From: Poriferisodalis sp965208485
GTDB lineage: Bacteria; Actinomycetota; Acidimicrobiia; Acidimicrobiales; Poriferisodalaceae
Direction: 5' to 3'
DNA length: 64,000 nt
NCBI RefSeq assembly: GCF_965208485.1
Contig: NZ_OZ242344.1
Location: 2,852,001 to 2,916,000 of the forward strand
Shown: piece by piece, positions 34,427-45,584 of the stretch
How the letters are laid out: each line of letters starts with the position of its first letter
Numbering within the stretch: the stretch's first letter is position 1
Translations under genes and position numbers: made by a program
The notes under the pieces: generated by a model
Told to the model about the DNA's origin: nothing
The model's input: only the letters and a program-made list of their open reading frames with translations
Database searches by the model: none

Positions 34427-35329
34427 ATGGCCACGCCGCAGCGCGCGTCGGCAGCGCCCGTGCCCAAGAGCGACTCGTCTGTGTTCGAGCCAGACGACAT
34501 CGGCGAGCTGGAGCTTGACGAGGAGTTGGCCGGACCCGACGATCTCGGCCCAGTGCTTCCGTGTGACGAGCTCAACGCGGTGCTGGTCGAAGAAGATCCG
34601 CGTGATGGGCTGTGGGAACTGGTCGAGTCGGGCTGGGCAGACGAATGCCTGCCCGAGTTGTCGGCACTCGAGCTGGAACAAGACCCGATTCATCGCCACA
34701 AGGACGTTCTGGCACACACCATCTGGGTGGTCATGCAGAGTCCGGCGCGACTGCGAGTCCGTTTGGCGGCGCTGTTTCACGACATCGGCAAGCCGTTGAC
34801 GCGTTCATACGAGGGCAGCAGGGTGACCTTCCTCAACCACGAGGCTGTCGGCGCCAAGATGACCCGCAGCCGGATGCCGGAGATGGGCTACAGCGACGGG
34901 CTCACCGCCGAGGTTGCGCGGCTAGTGCATCTGTCAGGACGCTTCAAGGGCTACGACACGGGTTGGACCGATGCGGCGGTTCGGCGCTATGCCCGCGATG
35001 CGGGACCGCTGCTGGGCGACCTGAACGACTTGGTGCGCAGCGACTGCACCTCGCGCCGCGTCGAGCGGCTGCAGGCCCTGCACGACTCGCTCGATCGGTT
35101 CGAGGTACGGGTTGCCCGGCTGGCCCGCGAGCAGGCCGCAAGGGCGCTGCGCCCCGAGATGAACGGCGACGAGATCATGGCCCACCTAGGGCTGGCGCCC
35201 GGTCCCGACGTCGGCCGGGCCATGAAGTTCCTGCTGGAGCTGCGCCGCACCGAAGGCGAGCTCGGCGATGCCGAGACGCGCCGGCGCCTCGACACCTGGT
35301 GGGCCTCCCGGGCCACAGCCGATCAGTAG
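34427..35329 (+). CDS. HD-domain phosphohydrolase-like protein
   Basis: 300 residues. After an acidic 70-residue N-terminus it has DPIHRHKDVLAHTIWVV, LAALFHDIGKPLTRSYEG (the HD pair) and FLNHEAVGAKMTRSRM, followed by a helical part ending LGLAPGPDVGRAMKFLLELRRTEG. This is the HD-plus-C-terminal half of bacterial tRNA CCA-adding/poly(A) polymerase proteins without the nucleotidyltransferase half. It is therefore probably a free-standing phosphohydrolase derived from that family. The ATG at 34427 lies only one base after GGAGGG; ATG 34388 is an alternative start. Confidence 0.75.
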   Translation: MATPQRASAAPVPKSDSSVFEPDDIGELELDEELAGPDDLGPVLPCDELNAVLVEEDPRDGLWELVESGWADECLPELSALELEQDPIHRHKDVLAHTIWVVMQSPARLRVRLAALFHDIGKPLTRSYEGSRVTFLNHEAVGAKMTRSRMPEMGYSDGLTAEVARLVHLSGRFKGYDTGWTDAAVRRYARDAGPLLGDLNDLVRSDCTSRRVERLQALHDSLDRFEVRVARLAREQAARALRPEMNGDEIMAHLGLAPGPDVGRAMKFLLELRRTEGELGDAETRRRLDTWWASRATADQ

Positions 35330-35425
35330 CGGAGCGAGCTGCAGGCCCTCGCGCTGTCTCGATGTCGGCCCAGCGGGCCATCTCGCGGCTCCGGTCCCAG
35401 GCGAAGGTGCGCGCCAGCGCGGCGG

Positions 35426-35917
35426 CTAGGCGACGCGTCGCTCGACGAGGCCGCTGGCCGGCGTCCATGTCTCCACGACGAGGTGCCGGCTCTCGACACG
35501 CACGAGCACGGCGCGAGCGATTCTGGCGGTGAACAGGGCCATCGAGGTCGAGTCGTCGATCTCGTGATGATGCCCGCGCAGGAAGGTCTCGAGCTCGGAG
35601 GCGTCGGCTGGTACCGCCTCGCCTTCGATGCGCGCATCGCCTCCCTGCAGCTCCCCGCTCTCGGGTGCAGAGTGCAGTCCGAACCGGGGGTCACGCCGCA
35701 AGTCGGCCGCCTTCATCGACGTGTGCTCCATGCCGAGCCAGAGGTGTCCGTCACGTATGGGTGCTTCCATGCCGGACATCCGCGGCGAGCCGTCCCGCCG
35801 CAGCGTGGCCATGACCGCGTGCAGGTGGCTCTCGAAGCGCGCCTGCATACGGGATGCGAGGTCGTCGCACTCCGCGGCGAACTCGCCCCAGATCACGTCA
35901 GTGTTCTGTGCGTCCAT
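35426..35917 (-). CDS. Pyridoxamine 5'-phosphate oxidase-like flavin protein
   Basis: 163 residues. Split beta-barrel of the PNPOx/FDOR family: SHLHAVMATLRRDGSPRMSGMEAPIRDGHLWLGMEHTSMKAADLRRDPRFGLHSAP, then EGEAVPA and a short C-terminal part. In actinobacteria such proteins bind FMN, F420 or haem; the sequence alone does not decide. The start ATG follows a strong GGAGGTGA with five-base spacing. Divergent from the sugar-dehydrogenase lipoprotein gene. Confidence 0.8.
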   Translation of the reverse strand: MDAQNTDVIWGEFAAECDDLASRMQARFESHLHAVMATLRRDGSPRMSGMEAPIRDGHLWLGMEHTSMKAADLRRDPRFGLHSAPESGELQGGDARIEGEAVPADASELETFLRGHHHEIDDSTSMALFTARIARAVLVRVESRHLVVETWTPASGLVERRVA

Positions 35918-35980
35918 CTGGTCACCTCCGCCGTTCGTCCCGCGTGATTCTGCACCAGCGCTGTGTGTACGGTCGCCACC

Positions 35981-37411
35981 GTGAAGCCGGTACGTGCAAC
36001 AGGCGCACTGATTGCGGCGGCACTCCTGGCGGGTGCGTGCGCATCGACTTCGGGCGATGCCGACGGCAGGACCGTTGTGGAGCAGGTGGACCCGGCATTC
36101 GCGGGGACAACTCCCGTCGTGACCGCGCCCCCGGCGCTGCGAACCATCCCGCCGGCCCCGGAGACGGGTGAAGCTCCTGCAATGACGAGTGAGGCCGATC
36201 CCGCAGACACAACCGGAGCGACCGAGGCAACGGGCACAACCGGGACGACGGGCACAGCGAACACGGCCGGCATCGGGGACGCCGCGCCGGCATCGTCGGC
36301 ATCGCAGACGAGCGCACCGCCCGCGGCCGTCGGATCGCTTGCGCAGACGAGATTTGCCTTGGTGCCCGTGGCGGAGGTGCCGGTACCGATCGCGCTGGCG
36401 GTCAAGCCCGACACCGGCCAGCGCTACGTCGCCTCGCTCACCGGGCAGGTGTGGCTGCTGGATCCCACCGGCGGCGGCGGTGATGCCGTCGCCCCGCAAC
36501 TCGTCGCCGACATCGGGTCGAAGGTCAGCCAAGGCTGCGAGAACGGGCTATTGGGCATTGCGTTCGCCCCCGACGGCGACGAGCTCTACCTCAGCTACAC
36601 CGACACGGCCCGCAACAGCCGCATCGCTGCGGCGCCCATGGACGGCGACATCCCCCAGACCGATCGCGCCCGCATCCTGGTGGCCCTCGACCAGCCCGCC
36701 TGCAATCACAACGGCGGCGAAGTGCAGTTTGGCCCTGACGGGAACCTGTGGATCGGCTTCGGCGACGGCGGCGGCGCCAATGACATCTACGACCAGGGCC
36801 AGGACCGAGACACGCTGCTGGGCACCTTGGTGCGCATCGACCCCGATCCGCCGAGCGGCCGCGGCTACGGCATTCCCGTGGGCAACCCGTACCCCTCCGG
36901 CGGCGCACCCGAGGTGTGGGCCTACGGCGCCCGCAACCCGTGGAGGTTCTCGTTCGACCGGCTTACCGGCGACCTGTGGATCGCCGACGTCGGCCAGAAC
37001 CGTTTCGAGGAGATTCATGTGCTCCTCGCAGCGGACGGCTGGTCGCCGGGCGCCAACCTGGGCTGGCCGCTGTTCGAGGGCGGTGAGCGGTTCTCCAGCG
37101 GTGACACGCCCGCCGATCTCGTGTTTCCCGTCTACACGTACCCGCATCCGGAAGGCTGCTCGGTAACCGGCGGCTACGTGTACCGCGGCAGCGCCATCGC
37201 AGCACTGCAGGGCACCTACGTGTTCGGCGACTACTGCGTCGGCGCGCTCTGGGGCCTCGTGCGTGGTCAAGACGGCGGGGCTGAGCGCCTCGACCTCGGA
37301 GTGTCGGTGCCGCGTGATTCGCTCGTGTCCTTCGGTCAGGACGCCGACGGCGAGCTGTACGTGCTCAGCGCCGCCGACACCGTGTTCCGGCTCGAGTCGG
37401 CAACGCTCTGA
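35981..37411 (+). CDS. Lipoprotein PQQ-dependent sugar (glucose/sorbosone) dehydrogenase-like
   Basis: 476 residues. Lipobox at the end of the signal (GALIAAALLAGACAS; Cys is lipidated), a Thr/Ala-rich linker of about 100 residues, then the six-bladed beta-propeller of the glucose/sorbosone dehydrogenase family: NGLLGIAFAPDGDELYLSYTD, NHNGGEVQFGPDGNLWIGFGDGG, YGARNPWRFSFDRLTGDLWIADVGQNRFEEI, VTGGYVYRG and YVFGDYC. The NHNGG His and the IADVGQ segment correspond to cofactor/active-site regions of the family. The protein is predicted outside the cell, attached to the membrane. GTG 35963 is an alternative start. Confidence 0.85.
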   Translation: MKPVRATGALIAAALLAGACASTSGDADGRTVVEQVDPAFAGTTPVVTAPPALRTIPPAPETGEAPAMTSEADPADTTGATEATGTTGTTGTANTAGIGDAAPASSASQTSAPPAAVGSLAQTRFALVPVAEVPVPIALAVKPDTGQRYVASLTGQVWLLDPTGGGGDAVAPQLVADIGSKVSQGCENGLLGIAFAPDGDELYLSYTDTARNSRIAAAPMDGDIPQTDRARILVALDQPACNHNGGEVQFGPDGNLWIGFGDGGGANDIYDQGQDRDTLLGTLVRIDPDPPSGRGYGIPVGNPYPSGGAPEVWAYGARNPWRFSFDRLTGDLWIADVGQNRFEEIHVLLAADGWSPGANLGWPLFEGGERFSSGDTPADLVFPVYTYPHPEGCSVTGGYVYRGSAIAALQGTYVFGDYCVGALWGLVRGQDGGAERLDLGVSVPRDSLVSFGQDADGELYVLSAADTVFRLESATL

Positions 37412-37463
37412 GGGGTGCTGGGGACGGCACGGCGACCGGGCGGCGACCGAGCAGATCCGGGAC

Positions 37464-39905
37464 CTACTCGGAGTCCATCTCGTCCATCTCGTCCATTTCC
37501 GGTTGAGGCTGCCACTCGCCCCAAGTGACGTCGGTGATGAGGCGATGCATCCACCGGGGCTCGCTCGACTCGATGCTCCACACGCTCACCCCTCGCGCGC
37601 GGTCGCGCAACCAGCCGATGAACGACTCGATGGAACCCGACCCCAAGATGAGATGGCCGTCGTCCGGCGACCAGATGGCGATCCGGGTCGGCTCAGGCAG
37701 CGTATGCACGAGTTCGACGTCGTCGTCTGGCGAGCCCGGTGTGTGCAGGTACAGCGCCTCCCGTTCGGGCACGCCGTCACCGTCGTCGTCGTGCTGTGCC
37801 ACATACGCGACACGTCCGTCGCCGGACCACGACAGCGAGTGGCCGGATTCCGTCAGCGTGGTCGTCCTGCCCATGCCGTCAGCTCGTTCGGTGCGGGCGA
37901 CCGAACCCGTCACATTGCCGTCGTCGTCGCGCAGTATCTCGCTGTAGGAGATGTGCGTGCCGTCCTGCGACCAGAAAATCCAGCCGTACAGGGTCGGGGA
38001 AATCTCGCCGATGAACCGCTTCGAGCTGCCGTCGCGGTGGGCGACCCATGACAGCTCAGGAAGGATGAAGTCGGTCACCAAGCGCTCGGTCTTCTCGCCG
38101 TACTCGAGGTAGGTGCTGTCGGGCGACCATCTCAGGAAATTCGCATCGGCGGCGATGGGAACCGGTTCGGTGTCGCTGTCCACAGAGCTGACGCGCAACT
38201 CCGTGGAGCAATCATCCGGATCGACCGCCTCGTACGCGACGTGCTTCCCGTCAGGCGACCACGGGTCGATCATGAGCACGCCCCACTCGGCGTAATCGAT
38301 CGTGTCGATGCGGCGTGGGTCGCTGCCGTCGGCAGCCACGACCCACAGGTCCCAGATGCCGAGAAACTCTCCGTCGCCGCACTCCGCGGGCGTGGCGTAG
38401 AGAAGATGCCGGCTGTCCGGCGCCCAGCGCACGATGATGGCGTCGGTGGCCAGGGTGACCGCCGGCGCGTTGCCGTCAGTCGGCTCGATGCGTGCCTCGC
38501 TGGCAGCTTCGGACGTCTCGAGCGTCTGCGTCTCGGGGTTGATGAGTCCGGTGACGTACGCCACGTACGCACCGTCACGCGACCAGATGAAGTCCGGGAC
38601 GTCGCCGTAGTACCAAGTGCGTGCATCCATCCGGCCCAAGCTGCGAATCAGGCCGCCGTCAGCGTCGTGCAGCAACGCCTCCAGGGAATCGAGGCGACCG
38701 TCGTCGTCGGTGTCGGTGTTGCTCCACAGGATGAGGCGGCTGCCGTCGGGCTCCCACCTCGGCCATGCACCCTTCTCCGCCAACAGCCCGCCTTCGGCGT
38801 CGGGGGTCGCGATCATCACCCGTTCTTCGTCATCCGCCCAAGCCAGCCGCCGCCCGTGGCTGTAGTTCCAAGCCCAGCCGCTGTGATCGACGGTGCGGAG
38901 CATGCGGTCGCTGCCGTCCGCGCGCACGGTGAACAACGTCGAGCCCACGCCGAAGATGCCCGACGACTCCGTGAGTGCCAGGAACGGCGGCGCCTCGCTC
39001 TCGCCGTCGACAACGGGTCGGACTCGTTCGCCCCGGCTGATTGCTTCGAACGTCGTGCGCGCCGTGCGTGTGAGCGTCGCAGTATCCACGCTCGGCGACG
39101 GTGCGCTTGTGGCCACGGCGACGCGTTCGACATAGACATCGGATTCCAGCTCAGCGAGCACAGCAGCCACCGTGTTCTCAGCGGCCGAGCCGACTTCGCC
39201 GACGAGTCCTGCAAAGATGATCCGAGCCGGCCGGTAGTCAGCGATGAGGGATTCCGTCGCCTCGGACAGGCCGCCGGCGATCGTGGCAGGCGAGAAATAC
39301 GCGATGGCGACGTCCTCGAATCCCGCAGCAAACTCCCTTGCCGTGTCGACAGCGGCTTCGTTCCAGCCGTCGGCTACGATCAGCACCACGGTATCGAGGC
39401 CCACTCGCTCGGGCGTGTCGAGCCCGATGCGAGCGGCGGCAGCGGCCGTATCGGCGCGGGTGGCGCCGTCCAGCTGCTGTATCACTGCCCACCGGAAGGC
39501 CGAACGCACTGCGGCGGTCAGTTCGTCCATCACCGTCGTCGGCACCGCCGCAGGACCGCCGACGACGATCACGCGATCAGGCGCAAACGTGGCGATGACT
39601 TCGGCGAGCTCTGCGGGCACGCCGTCGGTGCTCAGGCACGCGGCGGCCGCGTTGCGGGAATGGCGGGCCAGCTCCCAGGCCGCTGCCGTGTCGGCCCAGC
39701 GTTCGCAGTTCGCCAGGACCAGCGTGAGGTTGGGTCCGCTGCGAACCAGATTGTCCGGCCGTTCCTGCGCTGCTGCGGGCGTCGTCAGCACGGCTGAGCC
39801 CAGCAGGACGGCGAGTGCCACGGCTGCGGCGGCAGCTCGGGCCCGCCGCGGGATGCGCCGGCTCGATACGGCGTGAGGAGTCGCGTATGCGTGTGTGGTC
39901 GTCAT
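37464..39905 (-). CDS. Secreted CWB2-like protein with TolB-type beta-propeller
   Basis: 813 residues. Signal peptide (RARAAAAAVALAVLLGSAVLTTPAAAQ), then about 240 residues of divergent CWB2 units (VIVVGGPAAVPTTVMDELT; IIFAGLVGEVGSAAENTVA) and about 500 residues of WD40/TolB-like blades (RLAWADDEERVMIATPDAEGG; FIWSRDGAYVAYVTG; VRWAPDSRHLLYATP; DPWSPDGKHVAYEAVD; LRWSPDSTYLEYGEKT; FWSQDGTHISYSEI; LSWSGDGRVAYVAQ; IWSPDDGHLILGSG). The tail is a short repeat of Asp-Glu-Met (EMDEMDEMDSE). It is probably a cell-surface protein with a ligand- or protein-binding propeller. Fragments of a second copy lie just upstream (39951-40091), so the gene was once duplicated. Confidence 0.8.
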   Translation of the reverse strand: MTTTHAYATPHAVSSRRIPRRARAAAAAVALAVLLGSAVLTTPAAAQERPDNLVRSGPNLTLVLANCERWADTAAAWELARHSRNAAAACLSTDGVPAELAEVIATFAPDRVIVVGGPAAVPTTVMDELTAAVRSAFRWAVIQQLDGATRADTAAAAARIGLDTPERVGLDTVVLIVADGWNEAAVDTAREFAAGFEDVAIAYFSPATIAGGLSEATESLIADYRPARIIFAGLVGEVGSAAENTVAAVLAELESDVYVERVAVATSAPSPSVDTATLTRTARTTFEAISRGERVRPVVDGESEAPPFLALTESSGIFGVGSTLFTVRADGSDRMLRTVDHSGWAWNYSHGRRLAWADDEERVMIATPDAEGGLLAEKGAWPRWEPDGSRLILWSNTDTDDDGRLDSLEALLHDADGGLIRSLGRMDARTWYYGDVPDFIWSRDGAYVAYVTGLINPETQTLETSEAASEARIEPTDGNAPAVTLATDAIIVRWAPDSRHLLYATPAECGDGEFLGIWDLWVVAADGSDPRRIDTIDYAEWGVLMIDPWSPDGKHVAYEAVDPDDCSTELRVSSVDSDTEPVPIAADANFLRWSPDSTYLEYGEKTERLVTDFILPELSWVAHRDGSSKRFIGEISPTLYGWIFWSQDGTHISYSEILRDDDGNVTGSVARTERADGMGRTTTLTESGHSLSWSGDGRVAYVAQHDDDGDGVPEREALYLHTPGSPDDDVELVHTLPEPTRIAIWSPDDGHLILGSGSIESFIGWLRDRARGVSVWSIESSEPRWMHRLITDVTWGEWQPQPEMDEMDEMDSE

Positions 39906-39950
39906 CGGGGCGACACGCTATCGCTCGGTCGTCGGCGCTCTGGGTCGCGC

Positions 39951-40091
39951 TCAGCGAGACTGCCGCTCACCCCAAGCGATGTCGGTGATCAGGCGGAATC
40001 AACAAGAGCGGCCCGCCGGCAAGAGCCGCAGCGACGAGCTACCCGTCGGAACCGGACATCTCGCCACGACCAGCGTCAGGTTCGGGCCGCT
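39951..40091 (-). pseudogene. Relic of a paralogue of the CWB2/propeller gene
   Basis: Minus-strand 40062-40091 encodes SGPNLTLVVA, near-identical to the mature N-terminus of the 813-aa neighbour (SGPNLTLVLA). 39951-39995 encodes RLITDIAWGERQSR and a stop, paralogous to its RLITDVTWGEWQPQ end. Everything between is deleted (about 65 bp left of an expected 2 kb or more). The relic lies directly after the sdhB stop. Confidence 0.75.
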
Positions 40092-40920
40092 CAGCTCTGG
40101 CCGGCCAGCTTGCGATTCTTGATCTTGGCCTTGACGTAATCGCGGTTCATGAACGCGATGAAGTCCAAGCTGATCTCCTTCGGGCAGGCTGCGGTGCACT
40201 CGCCGTGGTTGGTGCACGAGCCGAAGTACTGCTCCATGGTCTCGACCATGGCCTCGGTGCGCTCCCAGCGCTCGGGCTGGCCTTGGGGGGTCAGGTTGAG
40301 ATGCGCCAGCTTCGCTGAGGTGAACAACTGCGCTGCCGAGTTCGGGCACGCCGCCACGCATGCGCCGCAGCCGATGCAGGCAGCCGCATCGAACGACGTG
40401 TCCGACGCCTCCTTGGGCACCGGGATGAGGTTGGCGTCTCCTGCCGCGCCGGTGTTGACCGAGACATAGCCGCCCGCCTCGATGATGCGGTCGAAAGCGC
40501 TGCGGTCGACCACCAAGTCGCGCACCACCGTGAATGCCTTCGCCCGGAACGGCTCCACCGTGATGACGGCACCGTCGGAGAACTTGCGCATGTGCAGCTG
40601 GCAGGTGGTCGTGGCCGCCTCGTGCCCGTGCGCCCGGCCGTTGATCATCAGGCTGCACATGCCGCAGATGCCTTCCCGGCAGTCGTGGTCGAACTCGATC
40701 GGCACGTCGCCGTCGGCGATCAGCCGCTCGTTGATGGTGTCGAGCAGCTCGAGGAACGACATGTCCTCGCTGACGTCAGGGGCGTCGAAGGTGTGGAACC
40801 GTCCCGGTGCGTCGGGTCCCTCCTGGCGCCAGATGCGCAGCGTGAGACTCAAGATGGCGCCGTCGTGCTGGCCGGTCTGGCTGTGCTGGCTGCGCTGGCT
40901 GTGCTGGCCCTTTGTCGCGC

Positions 40921-40924
<4 letters not shown>
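40091..40924 (-). CDS. sdhB: Succinate dehydrogenase/fumarate reductase iron-sulfur subunit
   Basis: 277 residues from a GTG overlapping the sdhA stop. The 2Fe-2S ligands lie in CREGICGMC...C; the 4Fe-4S and 3Fe-4S sets lie in CIGCGACVAACP and CTNHGECTAACP. SLTLRIWRQEG and the EYFGSCTN region are typical of the actinobacterial enzyme. It passes electrons from the SdhA flavin to quinone through SdhC. The N-terminus has an odd low-complexity GQHSQRSQHSQTGQH stretch coded by a CTGTGCTGG-type repeat. Confidence 0.95.
40868..40912 (-). repeat. Imperfect 9-bp repeats in the sdhB 5' end
   Basis: Plus-strand CTGTGCTGGCTGCGCTGG-type units repeat several times and encode the QHSQRSQHSQTGQH segment. 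This is low complexity near a start codon, absent from typical SdhB. Confidence 0.6.
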
Positions 40925-42873
<1,949 letters not shown>

Positions 42874-42876
<3 letters not shown>

Positions 42877-42999
42877 CTCACTGCGCCTCCGCAGCTTCGT
42901 CGCATCTCATGTGCCTCCGCTTCGGCGCAGTGCTTGTTGTGGCCTTCGCTGCTTCGTACGGGGTTGTTGCGCCCATCTCAGTGCGCCTCCGCAGCTTCG
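42874..42999. repeat. Duplicated sdhC 3' end before sdhA
   Basis: A 26-bp sequence (CATCTCAGTGCGCCTCCGCA and TTCG) covering the sdhC stop at 42974-42999 recurs with one mismatch at 42874-42899, and degenerately at 42903-42924. The copy supplies the Shine-Dalgarno and ATG of sdhA, and the original could start a 32-codon frame between the genes. Confidence 0.8.
42878..42976 (-). CDS. Possible small ORF between sdhC and sdhA
   Basis: 32 codons (MGATTPYEAAKATTS... ending EAAEAQ and TGA) starting at an ATG with the same GGAGG spacing as sdhA. Its C-terminus repeats the sdhC C-terminal EAAEAH. It may only bridge translation between the two subunits. Low support as a real protein. Confidence 0.25.
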   Translation of the reverse strand: MGATTPYEAAKATTSTAPKRRHMRCDEAAEAQ

Positions 43000-43817
43000 G
43001 CCAGACATTCCAACCCAGTGGTGTCGTTGACCGGGCACTCCCGGTTGTCCTCGTCGATCAGGCCGGCCTGGGTGAGGATCGGGAATGACAGGTTGCCCAC
43101 CAGCACGACGCCTGCCAGCACGGTCGCCAGATTGCGGCGCAGGCTGTTGTACTTCGGATTGTTGACACCGAGGCTCTGGAACATGCTCCATGTGCCGTGG
43201 AAGATGTGGATGGCCAGTGCCACGTTGGCGACGATGTAGATGATCGCCACCGGGATCGACGAGAGCGATTCGACCACGTTGTGGTACGGATCGCCACGCA
43301 CGTAGGCGACGCCCAGCCACCAGCCCCACGTCAGGTCGGCCAAGTGGAACAGCACATACAGGCCGACGATGGGACCGGTCCAGCGCATGGTGCGCGACGC
43401 GTAGGTGGCGGCGATGTAGTCGCGCTTGGACTCGTATCGCTTGGCGCCGCCGACGAAGCCGGCCCGATCCGAGGCCAGCCGGCTGCGCTCCTTGAGCGTG
43501 TACGCCGAGTGCAGGTGCACCAGGAACATCGCGAGCAGCCCGATGCGCATGATCCACAGCAGCAGAGTGCGCGGCAGCAATCCGCCGCCGAGATTGCGCA
43601 GCGTCTCGGCGTACTCGTACATCCGCGACGGGCCCTCGTAGAGATGCAGGTTGCCGATCAGATGGACGATGACGAAGCCCAGCAGCCCGATGCCGGTCCA
43701 AGCCATCACCCATTTGCGGCCGATGGCTGACTGGTAGATGTTCAGCGGGAACGGCAGCGGACGCTTGGACTTGAACACAGGTGCAGACCCCGCGGCCTGT
43801 GTGGCAGTCGGCGCCAT
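42978..43817 (-). CDS. sdhC: Succinate dehydrogenase cytochrome b subunit
   Basis: 279 residues, five hydrophobic helices: KWVMAWTGIGLLGFVIVHLIGNLHL, LLLWIMRIGLLAMFLVHLHSAYTL, GPIVGLYVLFHLADLTWGWW, VAIIYIVANVALAIHIFHGTWSMFQ and VLAGVVLVGNLSFPIL. His residues in helices 1, 2, 3 and 4 fit the two-haem, single-polypeptide anchor of the Wolinella/actinobacterial type B enzymes, which explains why no sdhD is present. Start ATG with AGGAGG five bases upstream. First gene of sdhCAB. Confidence 0.92.
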   Translation of the reverse strand: MAPTATQAAGSAPVFKSKRPLPFPLNIYQSAIGRKWVMAWTGIGLLGFVIVHLIGNLHLYEGPSRMYEYAETLRNLGGGLLPRTLLLWIMRIGLLAMFLVHLHSAYTLKERSRLASDRAGFVGGAKRYESKRDYIAATYASRTMRWTGPIVGLYVLFHLADLTWGWWLGVAYVRGDPYHNVVESLSSIPVAIIYIVANVALAIHIFHGTWSMFQSLGVNNPKYNSLRRNLATVLAGVVLVGNLSFPILTQAGLIDEDNRECPVNDTTGLECLAEAAEAH

Positions 43818-43994
43818 GTGTTCCTCCTGGGTGCGACGGTCGACGCAACTCTCACGGTTGAGAACGCCAAAGCCGTACGGTACTTGCAGATTGCTTGCGA
43901 GCACTGTTCTGTGCGAGTCTGTGCGAGCGCCGAGGCTTTGCTGCGCCCTGTCGGCGCTCGCCCGAAAAGGCCAGGTTTCGTCGGCTCGGAATCC

Positions 43995-45272
43995 TCAGCG
44001 ACGGTCGGGTGGCAGCACCGGGCGCGTGGGATCGGCCGCACGCATGGCGCTTGCCATGGAGCGGTATGCCCAAGGGCTGAACGCACGCGGCCACTGCCTC
44101 CTGCCCGGGGGAGGCAGTGGCTGCCAGCTCACTACGCTGGGGTGGTGGCCGGCGTGATCGGCTGCGCTCGCGGCGGCTCGTGCCGCCAGCGCCCGCAGGC
44201 CGCGCTCAGCGCCGGCGTAGACATTCGGATCTAGTGCGATCTGCTGGCACAGCATGGTGCCGGCCGCATCGGCGTCGTCATAGGTGCCGCGATCGGCCAA
44301 GTCGTGCTGCGCCGCCGCCACTTCGCCGGGTCTGCCCCCGCAGCTCTCGCCGTTGACGTACAGCTCGCCGCTCCGCAGGACCGCTGTCCGGACGCCGGTG
44401 CGGAGTCTCACCGCGTGGCTGGATCGTCCGTCGATCGAGACGTCGATGTTGATGCAGTACTGCTCTTGGTCGCCCATCCCGGCGGGCCACCACAGCGCCG
44501 GACCCTCGAGCGCGACCAGCCACACCAAGTCGTTTTGGCCGCGCGCCAGGACAGGCTCGGACACGGCCAAGCCATCGCCCAGCCGTGCGAGGGGACGCGT
44601 CGGGTCTTCGGACCAGCCGGCATCGGGATCGTCAATGGGCAGCACCGTCGTCGTGACCTCGGCGCGGTGTGTGCCGCTGCTGTCCACGGTCGCAGAGACG
44701 CGCAGCACTGCCCGGTCGTAACTGGCCTCGATCACCAGCGCACGGGAGCGTGCGATCCGGGCCGGCCCGCTCTTCGAGATCCGCAGATGCGAACCGGCGC
44801 CGCTGGCTGCGTGCGCTGCGCCACGCGACGCCTCGACTGCAGCCAAATGATCGCTGCTGCTGCGCAGCAGATGGCTCACCTCGAACGCATGCTCGAAGTG
44901 GCGTCCCCGCAGATCGCCGAGGTATGCCTCGTCGAGCCAGAGGTGGCCGAGGTCGCACAGACCGCTCGCCACGAACCACCAGCGAGCGTCATGGCGTGCC
45001 GTGCTGTCAGCACCGCCGAGCTCAGCCGCCAGTTCCGGCGGCAGCTCAAAGTGCCGCCGGTACAGGACGGCACTCTCGCCGGCCAGGTCGGCATCCATCC
45101 ACCATCGGCGCACAGTGGGGGTTGCCTGCCAGCCCGACTCGTCGAGCCCACGGTCTGCCGCCGTTCGCCACTCGCCGTGCCCGGCGGCGCGCACCAGCCA
45201 ATCGCCTGCCAGCACCCAGCAGTTCTGGTTCGCTGTGCCCACACCCTGACGGTACCGGTCATCTCCGGCCAT
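43995..45272 (-). CDS. Glycoside hydrolase family 2-like (beta-mannosidase-like) protein
   Basis: 425 residues. After a short N-terminus it has the sugar-binding jelly-roll layout of family 2 glycosidases: LYRRHFELPPELAAEL, WWFVASGLCDLGHLWLDEAYLGDLRGRHFEHAFEVSHLL, LAAVEA, then an immunoglobulin-like domain (LVIEASYDRAVLRVSATVDSSG) and GPALWWPAGMGDQEQY, the WWPxGxG signature of beta-mannosidases. The catalytic TIM barrel is missing or extremely short (C-terminal part only GELYVNGES...), so this may be a non-catalytic or truncated family member. The ATG at 45272 was chosen because upstream codons are Arg-rich. Confidence 0.7.
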   Translation of the reverse strand: MAGDDRYRQGVGTANQNCWVLAGDWLVRAAGHGEWRTAADRGLDESGWQATPTVRRWWMDADLAGESAVLYRRHFELPPELAAELGGADSTARHDARWWFVASGLCDLGHLWLDEAYLGDLRGRHFEHAFEVSHLLRSSSDHLAAVEASRGAAHAASGAGSHLRISKSGPARIARSRALVIEASYDRAVLRVSATVDSSGTHRAEVTTTVLPIDDPDAGWSEDPTRPLARLGDGLAVSEPVLARGQNDLVWLVALEGPALWWPAGMGDQEQYCINIDVSIDGRSSHAVRLRTGVRTAVLRSGELYVNGESCGGRPGEVAAAQHDLADRGTYDDADAAGTMLCQQIALDPNVYAGAERGLRALAARAAASAADHAGHHPSVVSWQPLPPPGRRQWPRAFSPWAYRSMASAMRAADPTRPVLPPDRR

Positions 45273-45475
45273 TCCGGTGCAATGCCGCGGTGACGCACGT
45301 ACGGCGGTTGCCGATGAATGCCGTCGGGCCGTGCGTCGACGGCAGCGGCACCGGGCGGTAATCGCACGCATGCACCTGTGATTGCCCATCGAGACCCAGA
45401 GATGTCAGGTTCGCGCGAGCGGTCAGCACGGCCGACGCAGCCGACATGGGAAAAGGAACAGGCGAAAAAGAACAA

Positions 45476-45503
45476 CAGTGACTATTTGCTAGTGACTGTT
45501 TGC
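45476..45503 (+). promoter_or_regulatory. Direct repeat upstream of amt
   Basis: AGTGACTATTTGCT then AGTGACTGTTTGCT, a 14-bp tandem repeat with one mismatch, about 110 bp before the ammonium-transporter start. GTGAC half-sites are reminiscent of nitrogen-control boxes, but the 14-bp period differs from the GlnR 11-bp spacing. Confidence 0.4.
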
Positions 45504-45584
45504 TGCTGTTGTGTATCGTGTGCCTCCGTGAAGCCAGCGGAGGGTTCGTGCGAGGTCGAGGTCCGCTCGACGCGCAAAAAAGTA

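Noticed and set aside
42903..42924. A third independent sdhA promoter element
   Set aside because: It is a degenerate copy of the sdhC 3' repeat and not a promoter motif.
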